A stretch of DNA of 64,000 nucleotides from Diprion similis. Taxonomy: Eukaryota > Arthropoda > Insecta > Hymenoptera > Diprionidae. Shown piece by piece: positions 12,720 through 24,093 of this stretch. Under the pieces are notes generated by a model. That model saw only the letters and a list, made by a program, of their open reading frames with translations. It had not been told where the DNA came from and ran no database searches. The translations under genes and the position numbers were made by a program. The stretch is taken from positions 26,874,001-26,938,000 of the forward strand of contig NC_060112.1 in the NCBI RefSeq assembly GCF_021155765.1, given 5' to 3'. Position 1 is the first letter of the stretch. Every line of letters begins with the position of its first letter.

Positions 12720-14203
12720 GAGATGGAAGAAGCAGTTTTCGTACTACTTGAGCTGCATTAATTGAGCGGACCGGTTCCTTTTCAGTGTGCAGTTCCCTCT
12801 CTTCGAGCTCGGAATATATGAAGCTGTCCTTCAGTCTGCAATAATAATTGCCAAGTACGTGTTAGTAAAACCAAGTATGTGAAATCGCGTGCTGTTATCT
12901 GTTCTTTCACTGCATATATGCAACGTTTCCATAGTCGTTGTTTGTTTTCATTCCAAGAATAATACGTGAATAATTGTGTTAATTAAATACGAAATAAGAA
13001 AAATTGTTACCATAAAAATTTTGAGTGATACCAAATATATAGTAACTAATAGCAAGGGTTACTATAATTATACGTTTCTAGCCAAACTTACATAATATTG
13101 TTATGTTTGCGTTATGTTATATGACACGACTTTGTACACGTCTTGTATTGTTATCTGGGACGTTAAATTACGCATTATCTCGTCGCGTCGAGTGGATAGC
13201 AAGTTGAACTGTTGAACTTCCTTTTGAAGTAAACCAACTAATTACTATTTACCGCAGGGATGATTCGTTTTTTGAACCTAATTAATTCTAGAACAAATTC
13301 AACTCACAATCAGCTTTTGCCCAGGGCTCATTATTTGCATACATCGTCTGAAAATTCTTGTTAGCTATGGAATGGGGTTATTATCATCACAATTGACCGC
13401 AACAAAACTCCGTGATTATTTTCCAGCTGCGTTATTTCAATGGTGATTACTGATAGAATAACGATAAAAATCGGAATCCTTGGCTCATCTTCCCTGAATC
13501 TACTCAACTGATCAGCAGCCATAATCCATGTTGATTAACTTGGTTGCACCGAGGTGATGTTTTCTAGATACAGCTGTATTCGGTGAAGGCGACGATTGGT
13601 CCCATTTTTATTGGTCTCGGCATACTTTCATTTCATACCGATTTCATAGCGACTCGTGACTTTTATAATCAGAACAGTCTTCGGACAGTTATACTTTCTA
13701 AACACTGGAGGATATAATTACAGAATACAATTACAGTCAAATTAATACAATTAACAGTTGTTTGAAATATTTTTCAACCACAGTTGGCGTAAAGTACGGT
13801 CTGAGAAAACGTTTATGTTTTGCGGACGTAAGTTTGATTCTATGCTTAGTGGGTGTGAAGTGAAAAAATTCGAAAAAATAACGACTGCGCTACCATATCA
13901 ATTGTTTGTATTGTTATTGGTGAGAAATAAAATATTTATTATTCAGTAAATAAATGAAATTTGTATTAAATTACAAAAAAATTATTATCAAAGCTATCAT
14001 ATCGAAAATATTCAATTGCAATGCCACAGTCGCTTCGGTATGTATTTATTTTTCCGAAATTCAAGGTTTTCATAATACTTCGAAATTGAATCACCTTCAA
14101 AGATATCAGCATTTATCAAAATATTAACAGTATTCTCGTTGATGATACTTCAAAGTCGGACAAACACTGATAAAAAGGCTGCGTTAAGTCTCAATGACGT
14201 GAC
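12720..14203. other. Intergenic spacer between P450 copies 1 and 2
   Basis: AT-rich DNA with no supportable gene. The frame at 13758-13949 has no family motif. Being 5' of copy 1 and 3' of copy 2, this spacer probably carries the promoter of copy 1 and the 3' UTR of copy 2. Confidence 0.5.
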
Positions 14204-16075
14204 TCAGTCATAAATTTTTTGCACTTTGAGGAGCAGATCATGATCCATTGTTGTGAAAAGACACCTTGGATTCACTCGCAGTGGAATCACAGTGTCCTTG
14301 CTCGGAAATAGCTTGTATTTTGATACTATCTTGATGAGGCCGAGCTTGAGTGATACCAGTGCGAAACGGAAGCCTATCAAAACAAATATTAAATGGTACA
14401 TTCTCATCATGACATATAATCATGAAAACTAAGGACTAGCTTGGTCCATTACCTATACAGTTACGGGGACCATCACCGAATGGCATGTAAACGCAAGAGG
14501 GACGCGTTTGCTTGTTCTCGTTGCTGAATCTCTCCGGGTCGAATTTTTCAGGGTCCGGAAAATATTGTGGATCGTGATGAAATCCAGAGACAGATATGAA
14601 GATTGGTGTAAGCTTTTCAAGCACCGTATCACTGCCGGGTATCTTGTAGTCGGTGTTAACCACTCTATCTATGAACGAGACTACAGGATACTTTCGAAGC
14701 GTCTCCGAAACGACCATGCCGAGGTAAGGAAGCTGCATCACCTGTAGCGGGGATGAGTAATTGAACAGTTTTTGAATGGCGGTGTAGTGGGGTTTGATGA
14801 ACGTCGAACATATATATATATATATCTACGGAAGTACTCACCCATTCGTACTCGATGTTTCCTTCATTTTCCTCGAGAGCCGAATTTATCTCCTCGCGCA
14901 GTCTTGTCTGAACATCCGGTTGCAGAGCGAGCTCGTACAGCGTAAAGGCTATTGTGACTGATGTCGTCTCGGACCCCCCAGTGAAATAAACGGCTGCTTG
15001 GGCGGTCAGATTGTCGCCATCGAACTCTACGATTCTCAAAAATTTACTAACACGCCAGATCACTGGTTAAGTTAACATCGAGAGAAACTTACTGAACGAA
15101 TTGTTATCGTCATCGTCGAGGCCGGCTTCGGCTTGATCATTTTTTAGCTGGATGAGAGTGTCTATTAGATCATTCCTGTGAATCCCATTTTTCATGCGTT
15201 GAATAATAGTGTCCCATAGTGCCTTGCGTAAGAATTCGCTCGAAGTTCTCTCGAAAAACTGCATACCGAACAGCTTCGTAAAATTCGGTGTGAAAAAGAA
15301 TGATCTGAACTCAAAGGCGCGCTTATAACTATCGTTGAAAATCCTCTTCCCACAGTTTCGAAATTCTGCATTTGGATTTTTGAAGGAGTTGGCTTCGATG
15401 CCGTAGGCGCACGTGGCGATTACGTCCGTCGTGTATTTTGCGACAATTTCCCGCAGTTCGATCACTCGACCTTCACCTTGAACGAAACCAAGTTGTTGAC
15501 CACTTGACGGTTCCATTAACATCGCAGCTGAATAAATTAGTACCATTCAACTGACCTTCTAATTTCAACGTCTCGAAGTGGCAGTCCAGTTCCTGGCCAA
15601 CCTTGATCATCAATTGAAACATCTGCTTCAATTTCCCGGAAGTGAAAGTCGGAGACAGCTTGACGCGGACAGTTTTCCAATGTGGATTCTGCAGAGTGAA
15701 CAAATTCGCTACCCCCAGAGGGTCGTCGCCGTTCGAGCCACTGAATCTGTCGCAAAACGTGTTGAAATCCTTCACCATAATACGATTGATAAACTCCAAG
15801 TCCCGCACTAGAAGACAAGGCTTATCGAGGATGTAGAAGCCGAGTTGACTCACGCTCTTGTCCTCATTGTGTAGATCCTTAAGGAAGTTACCCGGAGAAG
15901 TTTGAAGGGTGAAACAGGAAAAATAGTTACCGAAAAACGGTAATGGCTTCTTCTCGACTATGTTTCTCTTTTTCCAATAATTAAAGTTCCGCGTCATGTA
16001 GAAGTAGAACGTGGTCAATGCGAACAGAACTATAATGGCACAGTTGACGAACCATATTGACACGAAAAATTCCAT
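14204..16075 (-). CDS. Cytochrome P450, CYP6-like (clan 3), copy 2, intact
   Basis: Predicted ER-bound P450 of 515 residues. Exons on the - strand are 16075-15556, 15476-15093, 15026-14842, 14741-14453 and 14373-14204; introns are 79, 66, 100 and 79 bp, all GT-AG. It has an N-terminal membrane anchor, then YMTRNFNYWKKR. The I-helix reads TGGSETTS (317-324), so the usual Ala before Gly is replaced by Gly while the Glu-Thr pair is kept. ExxR is ETLR (376-379) and the haem loop is PFGDGPRNCIG with Cys458. The exon after the haem loop opens FRFALVSLKLG, where the sisters have LRFG. Exons 1, 3 and 4 match the sister genes in length exactly. It lies head-to-tail with copy 1. A 5' UTR intron is likely (donor at 16182, acceptor CCACAG just before the ATG). 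Confidence 0.93.
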
Positions 16076-16182
16076 TTCTCCAGCTGTGGAATAAAAAATT
16101 TATTGTGATTACAATTATTGGATACTGTGGCTTTTCACTTCATTATAATACGCTCATCATTTGATATTTCAGGTTTACTTAC

Positions 16183-16220
16183 ACTACGTTCTGTTTCTGA
16201 TGTATCGATCAGCTCGAACT
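16183..16220 (-). promoter_or_regulatory. Probable short 5' UTR exon and initiator of P450 copy 2
   Basis: On the - strand, TCAGTT with A+1 near 16220 fits the arthropod initiator. A donor GTAAGT follows at 16182-16177. The matching acceptor ends about 8 bp before the ATG at 16075, after a T-rich tract. The UTR exon would be only ~38 bp. No convincing TATA box is seen. Confidence 0.4.
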
Positions 16221-17002
16221 GATATGAAAAGTTTTTGAAGAGCAGAGCAAGGCTTGTGTAATCGCTTTGGCTACTGGCGTATGTCTGGTTTCATATTAAA
16301 ATCAGTATTAGGTGGGATAGTGCCGCAATTTATGTTCTCTTCTATCCACAATTTGGTCGTTCTTTTTATGTACATAAACCAATAGTATTGGCCTACTTTA
16401 GCCACGTGACACAAACTACGACCTTTGATGTGACCGGCTGATAAGATCGCGTGGCAGTAGCGTCTGTCAGCAATTTAAATGTCCGAAATGGAATAGGCGA
16501 GTGCGTTGTGTACTTCGAACGTACCATTTGATGATATTTTTCATTCATTTCATGTTCCAGTGGTCCAGTCTTACAATTAGACACATTCAGTTTTGAGTTC
16601 ATTTAGAAGCATACCACTATTTCTATGTTATTTTATTCATGTGAGAGATTTTCGGTTTCGTACATGTTCAGAGTTCCGGAGTGGCTTTGTTATAAACTAA
16701 TTTACCTGATGAGGATTTTGAGTTATTGGAATACACTTCACGGAATATATGGTTTCACACATCTTTTTCCTCTGGATCAGAATTAACTAGTGGTACTTTG
16801 AATTCTCTCTCTTTCTCTGCCTGAATAAAGGCGTTACTTTCCGCGAGCTAGTGCATCTCGTTTAATTTAATTTCTGTACTTATATCGCTCTATCTTCTGC
16901 TACTAAATATTTCCTTTTCTCTTTATATACATATATATCTATTTTCTAAGTATCTGTCTCTCTCTTGCCTATATCTCCATTTACCAACATTGATATGGTG
17001 AA
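16221..17002. other. Spacer upstream of P450 copy 2
   Basis: No gene is seen. The right part (about 16800-17002) is pyrimidine-rich and runs into a short TCTA-repeat tail, so it may be the 3' UTR of an older, degraded non-LTR element. That assignment rests only on the tail. Confidence 0.35.
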
Positions 17003-17022
17003 ATAAATGAATCTATCTATCT
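17003..17022 (+). repeat. TCTA-repeat tail of a presumed older non-LTR insertion
   Basis: The sequence AATAAATGAATCTATCTATC closely resembles the AATAAAGAATTCTATCTATC tail that ends the neighbouring element at about 18051. It abuts that element's truncated 5' end directly, which suggests that one element inserted at another's tail. Confidence 0.4.
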
Positions 17023-18051
17023 TGATCTGCAAATTTCGGAAATCTCCGCGACCAACACAGGTTTAATGAAAAGATTGGCATCGCTCGATCGTAACACGCT
17101 GAAGTCCGACCTAATTGTCGCAGCCGTACCGGAACTCGAAAATGAGAACCTTCTAACGATATTCACCAATCTGGCAACCCAACTCGCAGTCGACGTTCCT
17201 ATTGCGGACGTATTAGAAATTGGACGCATAAAAAGTTCTCAGGGCACCACAAACAAGCCTCGACTGATCCTAGTCAAACTCAGATCAGTTCAGTGCCAAA
17301 ACCGTTTGCTTGCTGCGAAAAGAGCAAAGGGATCCATCTATGCTGATCAGCTCGGCCTACCGAGCATCTTCCGCCAGCTCTATCTAAATTTTTGGGCAAG
17401 ATGAGAGCCCATGCTAAAGGCTGTGGATACCGTTTCATCTGGAGCAGGAATGGAGTAGTTCACGTCAAACGGGATGCATCTTCTGAGGCGATCGTCATCA
17501 ACTCCGAGGCCGATCTTAGATTGCTCACAGATCGTCCCTGACTGCGAACGAAGCCCATGCCAACAACGGACGCCAGGCACAGATCTCGCTTGCCCTTATC
17601 TATCCGAGAATCACCCTCAATCGGCATTTTAAAGGCAAGGCTCTTCAGTCATCTTCTTTCTATTGAGACAGCATCTGCCAGCACTGTACCTAGGCCCAGG
17701 CTTTAACCTCATATTTTCATCTCATTTAGTTATAGTCGAATTTACTCTAATTTATTGTACATATCCGCTGTCTCATATCGAATATCTTGTTAGTGTTATC
17801 ATTTTTGTTATTAGGAATCTACCTAAATAAATTGTAAATCGTAAAATGTAAATTGTAAATCGCAATTCTTATATGTAAATATTGTGTGTTGAAAACCAAA
17901 TCAATGTAACTGATATTCTCGTCATGTGTGTACTATTATCATTATTACTTGTAAAAACTATATTATCATCACTGTACTGTTACCCGTTCGCCCTTTGGCC
18001 TATTTTTAGGCCCGGCATAATAAAGAATTCTATCTATCTATCTATCTCATA
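17023..18051 (+). mobile_element. Non-LTR retrotransposon remnant, ORF1-only, TCTA-tailed
   Basis: An open frame enters at the left junction and runs through LKSDLIVAAVPELENENL and RLILVKLRSVQCQNRLLAAK, a pattern typical of the FP25K/L1-ORF1-like nucleic-acid chaperone of arthropod non-LTR elements. A frameshift near 17380-17400 breaks it. The C-terminal domain continues from the ATG at 17401 (CGYRFIWSRNGVVHVKRD) to a stop near 17541. About 500 bp of untranslated DNA follow, then AATAAAG and TCTA repeats ending near 18051. No endonuclease or reverse transcriptase is present between ORF1 and the tail. It is therefore either an internally deleted copy or an ORF1-only non-autonomous element. The left end is 5'-truncated in mid-ORF. 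Confidence 0.7.
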
Positions 18052-19117
18052 TCTCGGATCAGTGAACTCGAGCAGCAAAATCTCGCTCAAATTAACAAAC
18101 AAAATTGTCTCCGGGCTGATGTTTCTGAACTTCACCGGTTATAGGTTGCAGGTCAACAAGAGCTACGGATTTCCTTGAAGCTGAGGATGAAGTAATTTTT
18201 TTTCCAGGTTCGCTGTCCTTCTTCGCACGCCATTCTTCCTGCTGTAGGTGACACAGGTGGTCACTGCGCTAATGACTAACGTCATGCATTACGAAAATGA
18301 CATAAAAAACATGGATTTTTGAATACTCCTTACTAGATATAACCCCTGAAGCGGGCTGATGGTGAACACACCCACCGTATTTCCTCCATCGAGGGCTTGG
18401 AAGTTTTTAAAACTGAGTTGTTTCCTGGTTCGTAGTTGGAATCTGCAAGGCCTACGCCCTCTATTACTGGGCCTGGGCTGTTCACCAGCTCAATTTCCTC
18501 CGCGTGTGAGGCTCCCTCCGCTTGGACTTGTGGTGGTTGCCAGAGGAAAGTTGATGTCCTCTGCACATGCATATTAAATTACAAGTCAAACGTTGAAATC
18601 CAGGTCCATTCGAAGTCCCAAAGTACAATAACCTGTTGATATAAATCCGCTTCCGGGTTTCCAGCTTGAAATAACGGCTTGCGCGAAGGCAAGGCAGCGA
18701 AGACGGAAATCGCTGGAAGGTTTCTCGTTGTTCTTGTTGACTTGTTCGAATGTCGCGTGACTCCTGTCATCCTGATATACGGGTTCTAAACCTTCAATCA
18801 CACCGTCTCGCAAATCCATGAGTTGACATAATTTATGACAGCTATTGCATAACTGTGTTTTTTACCGAGACACTTAAGCCTCGGATGAGTACTCATGTTT
18901 TTATTTTCTTTACAATAAGGTGAATATTTTTCTTGATCATTCGTTTGCATCTCAATACTTTCGACGATTTATAATACTTTCACCCCGTAGGTCAAGAGAG
19001 TGGGGGATAACGGAATCGCAAGTTTTGTCGCATTTTTGCTTTTTACAGTTTTAAATTGTTTGGCCAATTTTAATTTCGTCATCTTACACTCAGTTTGATC
19101 CAATCTTTAAGTATATC
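18052..19117. other. Spacer with unidentified coding-like patches
   Basis: No identifiable gene. On the - strand, open frames at 18333-18572 and 18586-18819 have protein-like composition (for example GLADSNYEPGNNSVLKTSKP and GVIEGLEPVYQDDRSHATF). They share no domain I recognise and have no clear splice sites joining them. A decayed retroelement gag or ORF1 is one possibility. Confidence 0.3.
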
Positions 19118-20345
19118 GATATTTCATTAATATAGGCATGAAGAGTGGCGTTCTTCTTAAGTTCCGTTCCCGGAACTATCAAGTTGGTAGTGGACATTCG
19201 ATCCAAAAATAGAAGCAGAGGATATTTTTGAAGATTCTCGCCGGTAATTTGCCGTCTGACATGACCGTTAGCCATCATATTCTTCTAGAGCTGTTTGGAT
19301 CTCATCATTTCGAAGTTCGGGCTGAATATCCGCTGCGAGGATAACTCGTCTTAGGCGAAAGATATCAAAGTGGAAGAAATTTCGTATTCCGCTAGGAAAA
19401 ACATGGCTGCTTGTGTTGCCAAAGCTTCACCGTTAAACTCTGAATGGAGGAATAAAAAAGAATAGGAGCTCAATTTCGGGACAAACAGAGATGCGATTGC
19501 TTGCGTCATACACTGAGTTTTCCTAAACGCGGAACGATACGTGCGCCTAATTCAGGCAACCGGAGTTTCAGTAAATATTCAAGTTAAGCATCGTATCCCG
19601 CTATGGCCATCACGAACGTTTTCAAAGCAAAAAGCATCGTATAAAATTACCTTTACAATATTGTATTGATAAAAAAAGAAATCTGAAGGCGTTGAATTAA
19701 ATATAGACTGTAACAATGGAGCTGGTGTGTGATCAACAACAGATATGTAGTCGACGTACAAATTCAAGTACCTACTCATTAATTGCTTCGGGATTCGTGC
19801 CGTCTGTCTGTGGGGCTATTCATTATATCAACGAGTAAGTCGATAAGATCATTTCGGTGGATCCCAGATTTGACGAAGGTGTCGGACGGGCTTCAAAATG
19901 TCTTACAGACGAATTCTCAGAAACTGGCTTCAAAGGTTATTATTTCAAGAGGCTTAAGGATTCTTGGTATTGAGAATACCGTCGTCACTTGAATGGGGTA
20001 CGTCTGTAGGTGAATTCAGAATTTTTTTTCCTTACTTTCTAAATTCGGCATCCCGGTTATTCAAGGAGCTTTTTTCCAGGCTAAAATCGCGGGTGCCAAT
20101 GACGTCAGGCGTATATTTTGCGCAGATTTCCTTCAACTCGATCACACGGTGACCCCGTCACCTTCAACATCAAACAAATCACTACTTGGGTTCGGAACTA
20201 TTTACTTTGTCGAAAACTGATGAATCCTTTCTCTGAACTTGTCAGTGAAAGACAGTCTTTCGCGATTATTTTCCAGCTTGATGCCGTGGATGTGATTATC
20301 AAGGTTGTTCCCGACCTCGGTAACCAGCGGGAACATTACTTTCGT
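19118..20345 (-). pseudogene. Decayed CYP6-like P450 (pseudogene A)
   Basis: P450 fragments lie in order on the - strand. The exon 1 end is near 20345-20265 (KVMFPLVTEVGNNLDNHIHG, like MKAMFPLVNAVGDEL of copy 3). Exon 2 begins near 20155 with VIELKEICAKYTPDV and hits a stop after NRDAEFRK; further fragments run to about 19790 (HRNDLIDLLVD). Exon 3, 19445-19276, has EALATQAAMFFLAEYEISST with a stop soon after SFA and a frameshift before DIQPELRNDEIQTALEE. Exon 4, near 19260-19118, has ENLQKYPLLLFLDR and VPGTEL. ExxR has become ENLQ, and the I-helix Thr of the Glu-Thr pair is Ile. The haem-loop and C-terminal exons are not found. It is closest by eye to copy 3. Confidence 0.85.
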
Positions 20346-21184
20346 TTCAATTGTTATCGGTGAAGTTTAAAAAGCAGTTCACCCACTCGAGGCACCTGTT
20401 TGCATCCATTTACATACAAGTTTGTATAATACTAATCGAGAATCTTTTTATCTGCATACGTTAATTGTGTGCATACAATAAAAAACAGGGAAAATATTGC
20501 GAGTGAGTGTTTCTTCTTTCTTTGATTTTTTCAATTCCGTTCATCAAAGAAATGCGCGCAACTGCGAATGTACGTTCATAAATCATACCTACGTTCGTTT
20601 CATCGAATATTGCACTTTTAATTTTGAATTTAAATTATAGACAATATTCTTAACTGTATTGCCTAACTGGGTTCATAAGAACTTTGGTAACTTATTCATT
20701 GTCTTCTTGAAACTCGAGGGATGAAAAAGGTTTTCAATAGTTTCCACATAGGGCGTTTCCTAAGCATCAACAGTCATCGAAGTTCTTTGGATCTCTCACA
20801 ATCTCATAAGATTGAACATAGAGTACAAATTTATTTATTCAATGAAGTACTGAACATAAAAATTCAAACAGGAATTATCAATCAATTTACTCACATTGTA
20901 ATAGTCGAGATAGACTCTACCATTTTATTTTCATTTGGATGCTGCAGTAATTTGACGTCACCATGCGATGATAAATGATTTTCCTTTTCTTTAATTTTAT
21001 TCATTCCATAAACATTGCATATGAAAAGTACTATACTATCATATGCATAAGTGACCAATGGTATTCGATACGCTGTCTGCCATGTACTCAAGATTCTTGA
21101 ATTTCCTCTTCTGTTACATGGTGTGAGCGTCGTGCAGATTATTAGTCGCGTAAAACCAACGAATGAGAGATTCGCTATTATCTT
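20346..21184. other. Spacer between pseudogene A and P450 copy 3
   Basis: AT-rich, no supportable gene. The 5' two-thirds of exon 1 of pseudogene A, including its membrane-anchor codons, would be expected here but is no longer recognisable. The right end should hold the 3' UTR of copy 3. Confidence 0.45.
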
Positions 21185-23252
21185 TTACCCAATTGTCGTG
21201 ATTTTGCGTACTCTATGAAACAAGCCACCGTCCGACGCGTAGGTGAGTGCTTTCGGATCTACGCGCATGGGGTTCAGGGTTTTGTCACATGGGAAGATTT
21301 CGAAATTCGAGAGGATTTTGATGAGGCCAATCTTTGCTTGCATTAGTCCAAATCTAAGACCTGTAAGTAAATGGAGTTCATCTCGCGTTAGAAAGAAATA
21401 ATTGCATAAAGACGGAAATTGATAATCAGCTCAACGGTTTGAATCCAACTCTCACCAATGCAGTTACGAGGACCTTCGCCGAATGGCAAATAAGTGAAGG
21501 CGGGTCGCTTCTTCTTATTTTCTTCACTAAATCTCTCCGGATCGTACTTGACAGGATCAGGATAATATTCCGGATCGTAGTGAAGCCCTAGTAACGGAGT
21601 GTAGACGGGAGTGCCTTTTTTGATTAAGAGGCCAGTTTTTGGAATTGTATAATCGCAAATAGCCTCTCTGTCCAAAAACGGTACCGAAGGATATTTTCGA
21701 AGAGTTTCCCAAGCAACCTTGGCCAAGTACGGAAGGTTCTGCACCTGTTGGCACAATAAAGAATTGCAAAAATGATTAAGACATTATCAGAGATTAAAAG
21801 AAGAATGCATTTTTCCTGAGTATAGGCTAACCAGGTCATAGGAGATCTTTCCATCGTTTTCTTCCAAAGCTGTTAAGATCTCTTCCCGGAGTTTGGTTTG
21901 TAGCTCCGGTTGCAGGGACAGTTCGTGCAGTGTGAAAGACACCAGAGTCGATGAGGTTTCGAATCCTGCTGCAAAGAAGACTGCAGCCTGGGCGACCATG
22001 TTGTCGTCAGTGAATTCTATGCCAATGAAAAAATAACCCGAGTTACAAATCTCATAGGCGTGCATCTGATGCTAATAGCTTTGATCTTCCAAACTTAATT
22101 TTTTTCTTTACGGAATACCGTACTGGTTGTTACGATCGTCCTTGAACTTGGTGAGAGACTACAACTTATGCAACGAATGTGGTTCTAAAAGGACAAACTA
22201 TACGATTGACTGTATGTAGAGTTCTAATTGCCTGCCCGAGAAGGGTGAAAGCCTTGAAAAATAACATGAAAATGTACAAATATCGATGAACTTACGGAAC
22301 AAGTCTTCGTCCGTTTGGTTATTCTTCAGCTCTATGAGAAGATCTATGAGATCGTTGCGCTTTAAGCCAGACTGCATGCGAGCCTTCAAGGTTTCCCAGA
22401 ATACTTTCTTCATGAAATTGGAGCTTTCACCTTCGAAGAGCACGGAGCCGAAAAAATTCGTGATCCCAGGAATGAAGAATACGGCCATCAATTCAGCACC
22501 GCGTTTCCAAGTGAAATCAAACATCTTTCTCCCATATTTCCTAAACTCAGCGTCCGGGTTTGCCAACGAGTTTACCTGTAAACCGTAGACACAGCTGCCT
22601 ATAACGTCGGTCGTGTACTTGGCGCAGATTTCCTTCAACTCGAGCACTCGACCCTCGCCTGCAAGAACAATAATAATTCAGAATCTATTCTCCATGATTT
22701 TTGTAATGTTCTCCAACTTTGTAACCCTGTACCTTCCAAATTTAGGTTTTCGAAGTAGGCAGCCAATTCATCTCCAACGGCGTTGACCAATGGGAACATT
22801 GCCTTCATCTTTCCCGAAGAAAAGACGGATGTCAATTTGTAGCGCAGGTTCTTCCAGTCAGGGTTCTTGATGAGGAACAAGTTGTTATTCCCGACGAAGT
22901 CTTTGCTAGATGCAGTCCCATATCTGTTCGGGAGGTTCTGGAAATCCTTGAGTAGGACGCTCTTGATAACCTCCGGATCACGAAGCACCAGAGCTGGTTT
23001 GTCGAATATGTAAAAGCCCACGTAGGGCAAGCCCTGGCCTCGTTTATAGAGTTCCGCAAGGTACTCGAATACCGATAGCCGGAAGAGAAGGCATTGACCA
23101 AAATTTCCAACAAATGGGACTGGCGTCACCTCCGTCACACCTTTGTTTTTCCAGTGGTTGAAGTTTCGTGTCATGTAAAAGTAAGCCGCCACAAGGGCGG
23201 TGACGAAGAGAATCGCGGCATTTAAGATCCAAGATGCCGTCAAGAAGACCAT
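21185..23252 (-). CDS. Cytochrome P450, CYP6-like (clan 3), copy 3, intact
   Basis: Predicted ER-bound P450 monooxygenase of 510 residues. Exons on the - strand are 23252-22733, 22658-22296, 22016-21832, 21744-21456 and 21360-21185; introns are 74, 279, 87 and 95 bp, all GT-AG and in frame. Visible parts: a hydrophobic anchor (about residues 8-26) then YMTRNFNHWKNKG; I-helix AGFETSS (311-317); ExxR as ETLR (369-372); PERF; the haem loop PFGEGPRNCIG with Cys451; and a final exon with LRFGLMQAKIGLIKIL. Exon 2 is the shortest of the three intact copies (363 versus 378 and 384 bp), and the difference falls at its variable 3' end. An acceptor-like TTCCAG lies about 14 bp before the ATG, so a 5' UTR intron is possible here as well. 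Confidence 0.93.
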
Positions 23253-24093
23253 TTTTTAATTTCTGGAACAGAATTATATTCGTCATCAGACTTTGAAACG
23301 TTAAAAATCATCAATAGTTATGATTAAAATGTCAGTGATGTGTTGATTTTTTCTGATTTTTTCTAGTAGAAGAACTTTCGAATAGAATTCTAATACGATC
23401 ATTTGTAAATTGAAAATAAAATATGCGGAAGTAGTTTTTTTTTTCTACTGCATGGATAAATACGAGTAAACCGTTTCTAAAAATAACGTGATAAATTTTC
23501 TCATTACGACCGTGTGTATTTCACAGATTTAATCGCTCAACGTGGTTTATCTTTATTACGGTGGGTAACTTTGCGTAGCAACAATTATCACCAATGAAGT
23601 TCGGAGTGATCAATGAGAGATTATGTTCATCATCGTGACTGCTGTAAAATTGAATGATAAGAGATTCGGTTTTATCGAATAATTTCGGCGGCGTTACATA
23701 ATTGAATTGCGCTGTTTACGTTGTCCGAAGGCTGCTTTGGATCCATCACTCACTACGCGCAAATGTAGATACTTAGGTAAATTACTCTCTCATGAGATTA
23801 GATATCAGCTCTAGCGTTTTATCACGAAACATTCAACTACAAACACTTCCAATTTGTAGTCAAAGATTAGATCGAGGGAGTAACTCGTCCTTGAAAACAA
23901 AATAAGAATCCCAAAATTATTTCGATTTTAATAAAGAGAAACATACACGTATGCCATCCAGATTCCTTTGGCTGCCGTATTTGATGAATTTGAAACAAGA
24001 CTACTGTCTGATAACTCTAGCAAATATTTATTATACAAGTGTATGCATTTTTGCATAAACAAATCGAGCCAGACGATTTGGTAATTGTACCCA
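23253..24093. other. 5' flank of P450 copy 3
   Basis: No gene is seen. The promoter of copy 3 should lie here. The outer part (about 23945-24090) is similar to DNA at about 27860-28010 upstream of pseudogene B. Confidence 0.5.
23945..24090 (+). repeat. Duplicated P450 5'-flank segment, copy A
   Basis: This aligns by eye with 27860-28010. Shared landmarks in the same order are TGAATTTGAAAC/TGAATTTGACAC, then CAAATATTTATTATACAA/AAAATATTTTCTATACAA, then ATCGAGCCAGACGATTTGGT/ATCAAGCCAGGTGATTTGTT. It is diverged, with small indels. The two copies sit ~0.7 kb and ~0.3 kb upstream of P450 exon 1 in copy 3 and pseudogene B respectively. Confidence 0.6.
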
